Below, one piece after another: positions 1 to 11,801 of a stretch of 64,000 nt of DNA. This stretch comes from Corynebacterium pseudotuberculosis. Its GTDB lineage: Bacteria; Actinomycetota; Actinomycetes; Mycobacteriales; Mycobacteriaceae. Under the pieces are notes generated by a model. The model ran no database searches. It was not told the origin of the DNA and was given only the letters and a program-made list of their open reading frames with translations. Positions within the stretch are counted from its first letter, which is position 1; every line of letters starts with the position of its first letter. The position numbers were made by a program, and so were the translations under genes. The DNA lies in NCBI RefSeq assembly GCF_002155265.1, contig NZ_CP021251.1, forward strand, positions 620,001-684,000. Reading direction: 5' to 3'.

Positions 1-3987
<3,987 letters not shown>

Positions 3988-4103
3988 ATTTGTGTGTGGA
4001 TGTGTTGTGCCTGGAGCGTTTGAAAAAAGAGTGTTTGTGTTGTTGCTTGTGTTCACTGTGCAGTGTCTGACATGACATGTGATGTGTTGTGTTGTATGGA
4101 TGT

Positions 4104-4220
4104 GTTGGTGGTTATTGTGTCGGGGGTACGCCCGGTCCCTTTCCGAACCCGGAAGCTAAGCCCGATTGCGCTGATGGTACTGCACCTGGGAGGGTGTGGG
4201 AGAGTAGGTCGCCGCCAACC
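4104..4220 (+). rRNA. rrf: 5S ribosomal RNA
   Basis: About 117 bases with the canonical 5S core: the CCGAACCCGGAAGCTAAG block near 4144-4161, then GATGGTACTGCACCTGGGAG. The ends were set by the terminal helix, GTTGGTGG at 4104 pairing with CCGCCAAC near 4212. It closes a 16S-23S-5S operon; the 23S-5S spacer (3988-4103) is again GT-rich and holds no tRNA. Confidence 0.95.
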
Positions 4221-4238
4221 ACAAAACTTGATATTGGT

Positions 4239-4290
4239 GAGGGTGGGTGAATGAGAACGTGTGTTTTCATTCACCCACCCTCCCCTTTTT
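4239..4290 (+). terminator. rRNA operon terminator
   Basis: A perfect 16 bp inverted repeat (4239-4254 with 4267-4282) followed by CCCTTTTT. This is a textbook intrinsic terminator 19 bases after the 5S gene. A second hairpin (CCCCTC near 4303, GAGGGG near 4316) sits between it and the convergent pseudouridine synthase and may end that gene's transcript. Confidence 0.9.
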
Positions 4291-4329
4291 GCATACCCAA
4301 AACCCCTCCTGGACAGAGGGGGTATGGGT

Positions 4330-5313
4330 TTATTGCAAGGTAAAACACCGGGGGGTGTTACTGAAGGGGTCTAGGAAGGTGAGTTGATAAGCCGTGAGGT
4401 GCATAGGCACCCGGAAATCTTCTACTTCTTCTGCAAGAATAACGGGGTAGGCGGGATCCCCTAGGATAGGAACACCAGCTGCCCACATATGCAGACGTAG
4501 CTGGTGGGTGCGTCCCGTGTGCGGTTGAAGCGTATAACGTGCCAGGGGTGTGGTGACGTGGTGGAGCTTCTGTAACTGTGCTGTTTCTTGTGCGTCGAGC
4601 TCGGTGACGTCGACAAGCAAAGTCTCGGCGTTTGGGGGGCCTGGGACGATGTGACCTTGCATATCGCCTGGTGTTTTGATCATGTGGTCGCGCCAGAGAG
4701 TATTACCGGTTAAGTCTTCACTGAAGGGCGCGATCGCATGGTAAGTTTTGGTTACTTTTCGCTCGGCGAAGAGGCTTTGATAAGCGCCGCGAACTTTACG
4801 GTTCTTGGTGAAAACCAAGATGCCAGAGGTGAGGCGGTCGAGACGGTGCGCAGGCGAGAGATCGCCGTTGCCGGTCGCGCGACGCATCTGCACGGTGGCG
4901 GTTTGGGTAATGTGCTTTCCTCGCGGCATGGTGGCCAGGAATGGCGGTTTATTCACCACAAGGAGATTGTCGTCCTCGTAAATGGTTTCGCAGCTGTATG
5001 GGACCGGTATTTCCGGAGCCGGGGTGCGGTAGAACCAGATATCCTCGTTGGCTTTGAGCGTTGACTCTGGGCTGGCTATGCGGAACTTAGGGCCGATGAT
5101 CACCTGGTCGCCCTGAAAGCGGCTAAGGAGTGCCTCGGTGGTGTCGTCAGGGTGACGACGGCGTTGCGACGCTATGAGGTGCCATACAAACTCGTAGGCG
5201 CTCATCCCGGCGTGTTCTTCGGATACCCTCACCCTGGTGGGGTTGAGACCATTTTTTACCGGTAAAGGTGCTTGACCGCGAGGAAAGTGTACTACCCTAT
5301 CTTCCATGGACAT
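4330..5313 (-). CDS. RluA-family RNA pseudouridine synthase
   Basis: A 327-residue protein expected to isomerise uridine to pseudouridine in rRNA or tRNA in the cytoplasm. The family signature HRLDRLTSG is present, containing the catalytic aspartate. Before it stands YEDDNLLVVNKP, a typical RluA strand, and near the end GRTHQLRLHMWAAGVPILGD, also characteristic. The N-terminal 90 residues resemble a degenerate S4-like extension. Starts at Met1 and Met3 are equally possible. It converges on the rRNA operon, and its start overlaps the start of the small gene on the opposite strand at 5306. The target nucleotide cannot be read from sequence. Confidence 0.9.
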   Translation of the reverse strand: MSMEDRVVHFPRGQAPLPVKNGLNPTRVRVSEEHAGMSAYEFVWHLIASQRRRHPDDTTEALLSRFQGDQVIIGPKFRIASPESTLKANEDIWFYRTPAPEIPVPYSCETIYEDDNLLVVNKPPFLATMPRGKHITQTATVQMRRATGNGDLSPAHRLDRLTSGILVFTKNRKVRGAYQSLFAERKVTKTYHAIAPFSEDLTGNTLWRDHMIKTPGDMQGHIVPGPPNAETLLVDVTELDAQETAQLQKLHHVTTPLARYTLQPHTGRTHQLRLHMWAAGVPILGDPAYPVILAEEVEDFRVPMHLTAYQLTFLDPFSNTPRCFTLQ

Positions 5314-5449
5314 TAATGCTATCTTGCTTCCGGTTATGAACTTCTTTAGCCAAGGTATTGGCCGAGTTATTGCGGATATTCTTCACGCGATTTATTCCTT
5401 CTTCTATCCTTCCAATGCCCCTGCAGCGACCCTTCCCGTGGAGAAGTAA
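5306..5449 (+). CDS. small amphipathic 47-residue protein
   Basis: A short open frame, ATG at 5306 and TAA at 5447. The product begins MDINAILLPVMNFFSQ and ends APAATLPVEK, with a helix-forming hydrophobic middle rich in I, L, F and Y and a proline/alanine tail. There is no close Shine-Dalgarno. Instead TTGACC near 5272 and TACCCT at 5293-5298 lie where a -35 and -10 would give a transcript starting at or next to the ATG, so leaderless translation is plausible. Corynebacteria encode several tiny secreted or mycolylated channel and envelope peptides (PorA, PorH, PorB/C, ProtX), and this one resembles them in size and composition only. Function is unknown. Met11 at 5336 is an alternative start. 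Confidence 0.55.
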   Translation: MDINAILLPVMNFFSQGIGRVIADILHAIYSFFYPSNAPAATLPVEK

Positions 5450-5624
5450 CCCGGGAATAGCGATTAACTGAGATTTTGTAGTACCTGCAGACTGGTTGCA
5501 ATTGGTAGTGTGTGGCGTTATCGAGCGCTAACATAGAAAGTGTGATTGACCACCATAGGGTGGGTATATCAGCCATAGTAGATGCGGAGATCCCGTGTCG
5601 CCCCGTGAAGAAAGGCTCAGGAAA
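5450..5624. other. intergenic region upstream of the universal stress gene
   Basis: The 175 bases between the small peptide gene and usp. It should carry the usp promoter, but I cannot pick a convincing -10/-35 pair. A GTG at 5595 is in frame with usp but lacks a well-placed ribosome site. Confidence 0.5.
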
Positions 5625-6524
5625 ATGACTGCCGAGAACATCGTCGTCGTCGCAGTTGACGGCTCTGAAGCATCAAATAATGCGGTTCGCTGGGCGGCAA
5701 ACACCGCAAACAAGCGTGGTGTTCCGCTGCGCTTGGCCGCCAGCTACACCATGCCACAATTTCTCTACGCTGAGGGAATGGTTCCGCCTCAGGAGCTTTT
5801 CGACGAGCTCCAGACGGAGACCATGGCAACAGTCGAAGCTGCTCGAACCCTCGCGCATGAGGTAGCGCCAGACATCAAGATCGGCTACACCATCGCGGAG
5901 GGGAGCCCCATAGACATGCTCCTGGAAATGTCTAGTGAGGTCACAATGATTGTGATGGGCTCTCGTGGCTTGGGCGGCCTGTCCGGCATGGTCATGGGCT
6001 CCGTTTCTGCTGCTGTAGTAAGCCACGCTAAGTGCCCGGTGGTCGTGGTTCGTGAGGATAACCAGGTAACTGACGCCAACAAGTATGGTCCGGTTGTCGT
6101 CGGCGTGGATGGTTCTGAGGTCTCCCAACGGGCAACTGAGTTTGCTTTTGAAGAGGCTCAGGCTCGAGGTGCCAAACTTGTTGCTATCCATACGTGGATG
6201 GACATGCAAGTACAGGCCTCTCTTGCGGGCCTGGCAGCGGCGCAGCAGGAATGGAATGTTATTGAGGAAGAGCAGACGCAGCTTCTCCATGATCGCATTC
6301 AACCCCTGCTGGAGCGTTTCCCCGACGTGAATGTAGATATGGTGATTACCAGGGATCGGCCGATTCGTGCTCTGGAAGATTCTGCCAAGGATGCACAGTT
6401 GCTGGTCGTTGGTTCTCATGGACGCGGTGGGTTCCGCGGTATGTTGCTGGGATCCACATCCCGTGCGTTGCTCCAATCGGCGCCGTGTCCGATGGTGGTA
6501 GTACGCCCGCCTGATAAGGATTAA
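5625..6524 (+). CDS. universal stress protein, tandem UspA domains
   Basis: A 299-residue cytoplasmic protein with two UspA domains, about 1-148 and 155-298. Each starts with a V-A-V-D-G-S or VVGVDGSE strand and ends with the nucleotide-binding pattern: GSRGLGGLSGMVMGSVS in the first and GSHGRGGFRGMLLGSTS in the second. Both carry the G-x2-G-x9-G(S/T) ATP-binding motif, so this is the ATP-binding subclass. Such proteins help cells survive starvation and hypoxia in actinobacteria. ATG 5625 was chosen because AGAAAGG stands 9 bases before it; a GTG at 5595 would add ten residues without a good ribosome site. A strong terminator follows. Confidence 0.92.
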   Translation: MTAENIVVVAVDGSEASNNAVRWAANTANKRGVPLRLAASYTMPQFLYAEGMVPPQELFDELQTETMATVEAARTLAHEVAPDIKIGYTIAEGSPIDMLLEMSSEVTMIVMGSRGLGGLSGMVMGSVSAAVVSHAKCPVVVVREDNQVTDANKYGPVVVGVDGSEVSQRATEFAFEEAQARGAKLVAIHTWMDMQVQASLAGLAAAQQEWNVIEEEQTQLLHDRIQPLLERFPDVNVDMVITRDRPIRALEDSAKDAQLLVVGSHGRGGFRGMLLGSTSRALLQSAPCPMVVVRPPDKD

Positions 6525-6539
6525 TAGCGTCTTGCTTGC

Positions 6540-6576
6540 ATAGCCGGCCTCTTTTTCGGGGGCCGGCTATTATGTG
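6540..6576 (+). terminator. terminator after usp
   Basis: A perfect 10 bp stem, ATAGCCGGCC at 6540-6549 with GGCCGGCTAT at 6561-6570, followed by a short T-rich stretch, 16 bases past the stop codon of usp. Confidence 0.8.
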
Positions 6577-6873
6577 TTCTGATTCACCCGGAAAACGACC
6601 ACGGGTGGGGTTTAAAGGGGGAAAAGCCTGGAGAATCTCGTCGATTAGCTATTCTTTGTTCAATTGTTATCTTTAATGAATATATGCGGATCGTCGTGGC
6701 AATCTTTAGGTTACGGAACTGCAAAATAAGCGTATTTACAGGGGTTTTGAGGGGATAAAGATCAACGCAAACGTATTTTTCAGCCTAGCCTGGTGAGTAG
6801 TAAGTGAGCACTGGACTTTGAGGGCATAGGGTCCCAAGACGGAGCTCAAATAGAAATTATTTAAGGAGTCAAC
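6577..6873. other. intergenic region upstream of glsB-type gene
   Basis: About 300 bases with no open frame worth calling. It is AT-rich around 6645-6780. It should hold the promoter of the downstream stress-type membrane gene; no promoter pair stands out clearly. Confidence 0.5.
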
Positions 6874-7131
6874 ATGCTAGGTCTAGGAATTATCGGTTGG
6901 ATCATTATTGGTGGTCTTGCTGGCTGGATTGCCTCCAAGATCAAGGGCACTGATGCTCAGCAAGGTATTGGCCTTAATATCCTCGTGGGTGTTGTCGGCG
7001 GCCTTCTTGGAGGTTGGCTCCTGAAACTATTTGGTGTAGATGTTGCCGGCGGCGGCATTATCTTTAGCTTCCTTACCTGCTTGCTTGGTGCGGTGATTCT
7101 GCTCAGCATTGTTCAATTGGTTCGTAAGTAG
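6874..7131 (+). CDS. GlsB/YeaQ/YmgE-family membrane protein
   Basis: An 85-residue, glycine-rich integral membrane protein with three hydrophobic segments (about 3-18, 30-48 and 56-80). The order IIGWIIIGGLAGWIASKIKG followed by a G-x-N-I-x-V-G-V-V-G-G-L-L-G-G run is typical of the YeaQ/YmgE (transglycosylase-associated) family. Members are induced by acid or general stress in many bacteria, but their biochemical role is unproven and the transglycosylase label is historical. AAGGAG lies 8 bases before the ATG. It stands alone between two terminators. Confidence 0.9.
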   Translation: MLGLGIIGWIIIGGLAGWIASKIKGTDAQQGIGLNILVGVVGGLLGGWLLKLFGVDVAGGGIIFSFLTCLLGAVILLSIVQLVRK

Positions 7132-7145
7132 CGGATCAACAAAAT

Positions 7146-7180
7146 AAGGGCGGACGAGTGCTCCTCGTCCGCCCTTTGCT
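7146..7180. terminator. bidirectional terminator
   Basis: A perfect 13 bp stem (7146-7158 with 7164-7176), with Ts after it on the plus strand and AT-rich sequence on the minus strand. It lies between convergent genes and probably serves both. Confidence 0.85.
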
Positions 7181-7186
7181 ATGGAA

Positions 7187-7915
7187 TTAGTAATTTTCTT
7201 TCTTTTTTACCCATGCAATAGCTGCATATGTGATGGGCAGGACAAGTATTTCTACTGCGGTTTTCCAGAAAAACCCTACGAGAGTGTAGTTTGCCGTATC
7301 TGAAAAAGTAGTGATGCCGATGACGGGCGCGGCGATAAGGCAAAAAATAAGAGTATCGCCGAACTCCCCCACAATGGTTGATCCTATGAGCCGGACCCAC
7401 AAAGAACGTTCTCCAGTGCGTTTTTTGATAGCTACGAGCACATATGAGTTGAGAAGCTGCCCTACAAGATAACCCGCAAGCGATGCTAGGACGATGCGTG
7501 GTACTAATCCTAGGACAGCGGCAAAAGATTCTTGCCCAGTGTAAAAGTCTGCAGAAGGCAGCCAGATCGCCACATAGAAGGAGATCACGGCTACAAGCAT
7601 GACAAAGAATCCAGTCCAGATGGCGCGTCGAGTAGCCCGGAATCCGTAGCATTCTGAAAGAACGTCGCCGATGACATACGCGGCGGGGAAGAGGAAGAAT
7701 GCACCGTCTGTAATGATGGGGCCGAGGGCTACGCCTTTGGTGGCGTTGATGTTAGAGATGAGGAAGATAGCCACGAATAACGTGAGCAGCAATGGATAAT
7801 AACTGCGTTGCACGGCGATGAAGCGTGCCGGTTGGGAAGGAGCTGGGTTAGTGACGGACGCAGCGGAATTATCGGCTGCGCCCTGCCCAGGGTTGAGCGG
7901 GTCGGAAATAGTCAT
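7187..7915 (-). CDS. queuosine precursor transporter, YhhQ/VUT family
   Basis: A 242-residue inner-membrane protein with six or so hydrophobic helices. It fits the VUT_1/YhhQ family, which imports 7-deazaguanine precursors (preQ0, preQ1 or queuine) for tRNA queuosine. Visible family features are NATKGVALGPIITDGAFFLFP and YVIGDVLSECYGFRATRRAIW near the start of the membrane domain, and GEFGDTLIFCLIA further on. A GTG at 7963 would extend the protein, but TATAAT lies inside that extension on the minus strand at about 7939-7944 and looks like the promoter -10, so ATG 7915 is preferred. It diverges from the TetR gene. Confidence 0.85.
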   Translation of the reverse strand: MTISDPLNPGQGAADNSAASVTNPAPSQPARFIAVQRSYYPLLLTLFVAIFLISNINATKGVALGPIITDGAFFLFPAAYVIGDVLSECYGFRATRRAIWTGFFVMLVAVISFYVAIWLPSADFYTGQESFAAVLGLVPRIVLASLAGYLVGQLLNSYVLVAIKKRTGERSLWVRLIGSTIVGEFGDTLIFCLIAAPVIGITTFSDTANYTLVGFFWKTAVEILVLPITYAAIAWVKKKENY

Positions 7916-8084
7916 GGATCGTATCGTGCCATAACAGAGGCGAAAAATTATAGCCACTAGCACTTATGGGTAGTTTCCTTGTGTTCAGTGAGTAGACTAG
8001 TCTGTACATGCCTGCTGGAATGGCCTGACAGTAGTTGCACGTAGTACCCTTTACATTCGTTATTACTAGCCCTATGGGAAGGAA

Positions 8085-8720
8085 GTGGCTCTTTTGGCCG
8101 AGGCGAAGAGTACGAAAACTGCGGGGCGGCGTCGTAACCGCCCGAGTCCGAGACAACGCCTCCTAGAAAGCGCTACACGTCTTTTTACTACCGAGGGAAT
8201 CCGGGTCATCGGTATTGACCGGATACTCCGGGAAGCGGATGTGGCCAAAGCCAGCCTGTACTCACTTTTTGGGTCTAAAGACGCACTTGTTATTGCCTAT
8301 ATAGAGAACCTGGATGAGCAATGGCGTGCGTCCTACTATGAACGCACAAAAAATATGGTCCAGCCTGAAGATAAAATCCTGGCTTTTTTTGATCAGTGCA
8401 TCGAAGAAGAACCACAGAAACAGTACCGAGGATCTCATTTTCAAAACGCTGCCAATGAGTACCCGCGTCCGGAAACAGATATGGAAAAGGGAATTGTGCT
8501 GGCAGTAAAAGAGCATCGCGACTGGTGTTTGAAAACACTCACCGATCTGCTGACAGAGAAGAATGGTTATCCCGGAACCACGCAGGCGCATCAACTTATG
8601 ATTTTTCTTGATGGCGGCCTGGCCGGAGGGCGCCTTACTCATTCATTGGAATCGCTCAAGACTGCCCGCGACCTGGCCGTACAGCTTTTGTCCGCGCCTC
8701 CCGCCGATTATTCAATTTAG
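8085..8720 (+). CDS. TetR-family transcriptional regulator
   Basis: A 211-residue regulator. The N-terminal helix-turn-helix is clear: RLLESATRLFTTEGIRVIGI, then the recognition part ADVAKASLYSLFGSKDALV at about 50-68, with the typical Y-x-x-F-x-x-K. The C-terminal ligand domain is unassigned, so no inducer can be named. GTG 8085 directly follows GGGAAGGAA, too close for good initiation; TTG 8094, three codons on, has better spacing and may be the true start. It diverges from the queuosine-precursor transporter, a possible target by position only. Its last codons overlap the end of yidC on the other strand. Confidence 0.87.
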   Translation: MALLAEAKSTKTAGRRRNRPSPRQRLLESATRLFTTEGIRVIGIDRILREADVAKASLYSLFGSKDALVIAYIENLDEQWRASYYERTKNMVQPEDKILAFFDQCIEEEPQKQYRGSHFQNAANEYPRPETDMEKGIVLAVKEHRDWCLKTLTDLLTEKNGYPGTTQAHQLMIFLDGGLAGGRLTHSLESLKTARDLAVQLLSAPPADYSI

Positions 8721-9937
8721 GTAGCTTCTGTAGTTTCCTCAGGAGGATTGCCAGCTGACTTCTTAGCGCGTGCGGCAGCTCGCTCAGCGCGTCTTTTCTC
8801 CGCGGCTTGCTTCCTTTCCTCAGCTCGCTCCTTGTCTATCTCATCTCGAGACGCTTTCCGCTCCTGGGCAAGGGCTTTTTTACGCGCCTTTTCTTCCGCC
8901 TTTGCTGCGCGACGAGTCTTTTTAATCTCTGCTATCTCTACCTGATAGCGGGGGAAGCGCCAAGGCATGATGATTGAAGCAAGACGTTTGCGTCGTAAAG
9001 CTCGGACGCTAGCCTTTTTCTCTTGGACGCGCTCGCGGCGCTGACGACGTCGATGAGCTTGGAAAGCCTGATGCTCCTTATCAAAGGGATACTTGATACG
9101 AAGCACCAGATACATCAGGGCATTTTGGATCAGCGTCCACAGGTTGTTAGCCACCCAGTACATGCAAATAGCTGCGGGAATAGGAGACCTAAGGCCCAAA
9201 CTGATCAGCATCAGTGGGGTGAAAAAGATCATGATGATGAGAAGGCGGTTGAGCTGTACCGCCAGGCCCGAATCATGATCCACTGAATAGTTGTTTCGAA
9301 CTACGGAAATAATCAGGTTGATTACTGTAAAGACGCAAGCTGCGATGATAAGCGGGGTGACAAAAGCATGGACGGCATCATAGGTAGTGTTAAGCCTGGC
9401 AAATTGCTCTGCAGACATAGCGTTATATGCCGGAAGTGGCACGTCAGAGACGCGTGATTCCAAGAAAGCACTGACATCGTCTGAGGAGAGCAGTCCAATA
9501 GGAGCATGATTGTTTGCGTCCAGCCCTTCCACGGGCCGCGCCATACGCAGTAATACTTGATAAAGACCAAGAAAGACAGGAATTTGAATCAATGCAGGAA
9601 CACAGCCTGATTTAACGCTGTAACCGTACTCTTTGTGCAGCTCTTTTTGTTTCTGCTGATATTCGAGGATTGACTCCTTATCCGTCTTTTCCTCGTACTC
9701 CTCCTGCAATCGCTTGAGTTTGGGGCGCATCAGAATACCTGCGCGTCCGGACTTGAGCTGTATCCACGTAAAAGGCGCCACGATACCGCGGACCGTGATA
9801 ACCAGGGCAAACAAGGACAAAGCCCATGCAAGTGAGGCTGGCACACCGAGCATGTTGGCCAAGAAGAGGTGCCAAAGCTTCATCACCCCAGACACTGGGT
9901 AGATAAATATCTCTATCACGAGCGGTACTGTCTCCAT
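8717..9937 (-). CDS. yidC: membrane protein insertase, YidC/Oxa1 family
   Basis: A 406-residue polytopic protein that inserts membrane proteins, alone or with SecYEG. The conserved Oxa1 core is present. After the first helix come WALSLFALVITVRGIVAPF and the conserved arginine in the groove, then a cytoplasmic hairpin (LKRLQEEYEEKTDKESILEY) and CVPALIQIPVFLGLYQVL. Later are GLRSPIPAAICMYWVANNLW and a long Arg/Lys/Glu/Ala-rich tail of about 100 residues, likely a coiled coil contacting ribosomes. ATG 9937 has AGGTTGGA upstream; two further in-frame ATGs exist 18 and 27 bases earlier. It may be a second paralogue beside the usual rpmH-linked one. Confidence 0.88.
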   Translation of the reverse strand: METVPLVIEIFIYPVSGVMKLWHLFLANMLGVPASLAWALSLFALVITVRGIVAPFTWIQLKSGRAGILMRPKLKRLQEEYEEKTDKESILEYQQKQKELHKEYGYSVKSGCVPALIQIPVFLGLYQVLLRMARPVEGLDANNHAPIGLLSSDDVSAFLESRVSDVPLPAYNAMSAEQFARLNTTYDAVHAFVTPLIIAACVFTVINLIISVVRNNYSVDHDSGLAVQLNRLLIIMIFFTPLMLISLGLRSPIPAAICMYWVANNLWTLIQNALMYLVLRIKYPFDKEHQAFQAHRRRQRRERVQEKKASVRALRRKRLASIIMPWRFPRYQVEIAEIKKTRRAAKAEEKARKKALAQERKASRDEIDKERAEERKQAAEKRRAERAAARAKKSAGNPPEETTEAT

Positions 9938-10115
9938 TCCAACCTGCGTGCGCATTATGCACATCGACGAGCTATGAATACACCGGTGCGGTAGCTCTGG
10001 TTACAAGCTCAGCGTAGTAAAAGAACAATAAAAAGAGTACGCGTAGTAGTGGAAGACATGAAAAAGCGGGCTAGACTACTTCTACCTACCTGAATTAAAG
10101 AAAATTAAGGAAGCC

Positions 10116-11003
10116 ATGACCAGTTCTACAGCCCCAGGTGTCTCCTCGGGGGGAGAGCCGCAACATAGACATGGAGTCGGTCGGCACAGCGCGTCTGAGT
10201 CAAAGACCGGAAGCCATAAAAATCGTCCACGCATAACCTTCACCCAAATCCTGGGTGAGATTTTGTTGACTGCGGGCATCCTTTTCTTTCTCTTTGCCTT
10301 CTATGAGTCCTATTGGACCAATATTGCATCGGGTAAAGCTCAGAATGAGGCTAATAACCAGCTGCAGAACCAGTGGGATAACGAGCGAGTAAATCCACGT
10401 AAAAAGATAGCGCCTGAGCTTGGTACGGCCTTTGCCCGGATGTACATACCGGCCTTTGGCTCAGACTTTCAATTTGCGATTGTTGAGGGGACCGCGGACA
10501 CCGATCTAGAGGCGGGGCCAGGGCATTACCACGATACGCAGCTGCCGGGAGAGAAAGGTAACTTTGCTGTCGCGGGACACCGAGTGGGTAAGGGCGCTCC
10601 CTTTAATGATTTGGGGAACTTGCATGCATGCGATGCCGTAGTCGTGGAAACCCAAAACGCATGGAATGTCTATCGGGTTCTTCCCATCGATTCCTTTGGC
10701 GAACAACGCCGCGCGGATGCTGAGCGTTGTCTCACGCCGGAACAGATTGAGCGCGTTGTAAATGGTGATTATTCCAGCGTTAGCGGTCGGTATATCACCA
10801 CTCCCGGTGATGTGAATACGATTAGTTCTCTTCCTGGCACAGACATCACCACGGCAGGAGACGACATGGAGGGCGTAATGACGATGACCACGTGTCATCC
10901 GCAGTTCTCTAACGCAGAACGCATGATCGTTCACGCAATGCTCACTGAGACGATTCCCAAGAATGGTTCTGGAGAAAAACCCGCTGCATTGGAGGAGAAG
11001 TAA
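10116..11003 (+). CDS. srtF: class E sortase
   Basis: A 295-residue membrane-anchored transpeptidase with a cytoplasmic basic tail and one transmembrane segment (about 44-64). The catalytic triad can be read: His155 in AVAGHRVGKG, Cys260 in TMTTCHPQ, and Arg269 in NAERMIVHA. The TxTTC form and a single N-terminal anchor are typical of class E sortases, the housekeeping type in corynebacteria, which favour LAxTG signals. A protein ending in LAVTG is encoded at 58583. AAGGAAG precedes the ATG. The name srtF rests on its neighbourhood with hrrSA, which I recall from C. diphtheriae, and on class; no pilin genes are nearby, again fitting a housekeeping enzyme. Confidence 0.88.
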   Translation: MTSSTAPGVSSGGEPQHRHGVGRHSASESKTGSHKNRPRITFTQILGEILLTAGILFFLFAFYESYWTNIASGKAQNEANNQLQNQWDNERVNPRKKIAPELGTAFARMYIPAFGSDFQFAIVEGTADTDLEAGPGHYHDTQLPGEKGNFAVAGHRVGKGAPFNDLGNLHACDAVVVETQNAWNVYRVLPIDSFGEQRRADAERCLTPEQIERVVNGDYSSVSGRYITTPGDVNTISSLPGTDITTAGDDMEGVMTMTTCHPQFSNAERMIVHAMLTETIPKNGSGEKPAALEEK

Positions 11004-11156
11004 ATGTATGGATTATTTTGGCGCTGTCTTCCAGGCCCATGGCCGGTAAAAGCTTTTCTTGCTCTTGCCGTTGCTGTGGCCGTGTTCTTCCTCCTCATGG
11101 AAGTTGTTTTCCCATGGGTATCCGCTCTTATGCCTTATAACGACGTAGCAGTCTAA
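11004..11156 (+). CDS. small 50-residue membrane protein
   Basis: ATG follows the sortase stop codon without a gap, and GGAGGAGAAG inside the end of the sortase gene is an excellent ribosome site, so the two are translationally coupled. The product begins MYGLFWRCLPGPWPVKAF, then has one transmembrane helix (about 17-42, AFLALAVAVAVFFLLMEVVF) and a short outside tail. The charge pattern puts the N-terminus inside. Small proteins of this kind after the sortase are known to me in other actinobacteria but have no named function; a role with the sortase is inference from coupling. Confidence 0.75.
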   Translation: MYGLFWRCLPGPWPVKAFLALAVAVAVFFLLMEVVFPWVSALMPYNDVAV

Positions 11157-11182
11157 GCATGTGAGCTGCACGCGACATATAG

Positions 11183-11216
11183 AAAGAGGCTACCGATCGC
11201 ATCGGCAGCCTCTTTT
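11183..11216. terminator. bidirectional terminator after the sortase operon
   Basis: The hairpin AAAGAGGCT...AGCCTCTTTT (11183-11216), with an inner CCGAT/ATCGG pairing and T-runs on both strands, lies between convergent genes. Confidence 0.75.
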
Positions 11217-11228
11217 CTGTGAGGACCT

Positions 11229-11801
11229 CTACAGCGCCAATCTGGAGATGGTTTCCTTGGCAATCAACTCTGCCTTGAGTGATTGCTGCTGATTGCTGAA
11301 GACCACGACCGCCACATTGCCCTTTTGCACCGCGTAGGTGGCGCCTTTATCGTTGCCGATGCGCCCGCCTGACCAGCCTGCGGGTTCCTCGGCGGGCTCG
11401 GTAGTGTCGATGGGAGCGGCCCAGTCGACGACCTTGATAGCCTCTTGTTCGGTAGCCATGTGCCGTACGATCACTGTGGCTTGGGGATCCTCAGGATAAG
11501 ACCAGAAAACGCAGGCGGGGGTATCAAAACGAGAATCCACGCCTTGGGCGACCATGCGCTGGCCATTGGTGTCTGCGACCCAATTCGAGTCGAGATAAGG
11601 ACATTCTGTCCAGCCGTTTTTGCCCTCTGGGATTTCTGGAAGGGCCTCGGCGGGGAGCCCCGAATCGGGGAGAGGGGCCTCATTAGTAGCCCCGGTTGCA
11701 GAGGCAGAAGCGGCGTCAGATGACGAAGTTGCGTTGTTTCCACATCCGGCTGCCGTCAGTGCCACTGCAATAAGAGCTATAGGCAGTAAGGTACGTCTCA
11801 T
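11229..11801 (-). CDS. secreted lipoprotein, DUF2020-like
   Basis: A 190-residue lipoprotein: a signal peptide with lipobox LTAAGC at 15-20 (Cys20 is lipidated), a Ser/Ala-rich linker, then a domain from about 55 on. That domain starts with WTECPYLDSNWVADTNGQR and continues ACVFWSYPEDPQATVIVRHM. The pattern recalls the DUF2020 family of corynebacterial lipoproteins; this assignment is from memory. Its ATG overlaps by two bases the ATG of hrrS on the opposite strand, so the two genes must share a tiny control region and each other's 5' sequence. Function unknown. Confidence 0.75.
   Translation of the reverse strand: MRRTLLPIALIAVALTAAGCGNNATSSSDAASASATGATNEAPLPDSGLPAEALPEIPEGKNGWTECPYLDSNWVADTNGQRMVAQGVDSRFDTPACVFWSYPEDPQATVIVRHMATEQEAIKVVDWAAPIDTTEPAEEPAGWSGGRIGNDKGATYAVQKGNVAVVVFSNQQQSLKAELIAKETISRLAL

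Noticed and set aside
5673..6476. 267-codon open frame opposite usp
   Set aside because: Fully inside a clear universal stress gene; no protein character or ribosome site.
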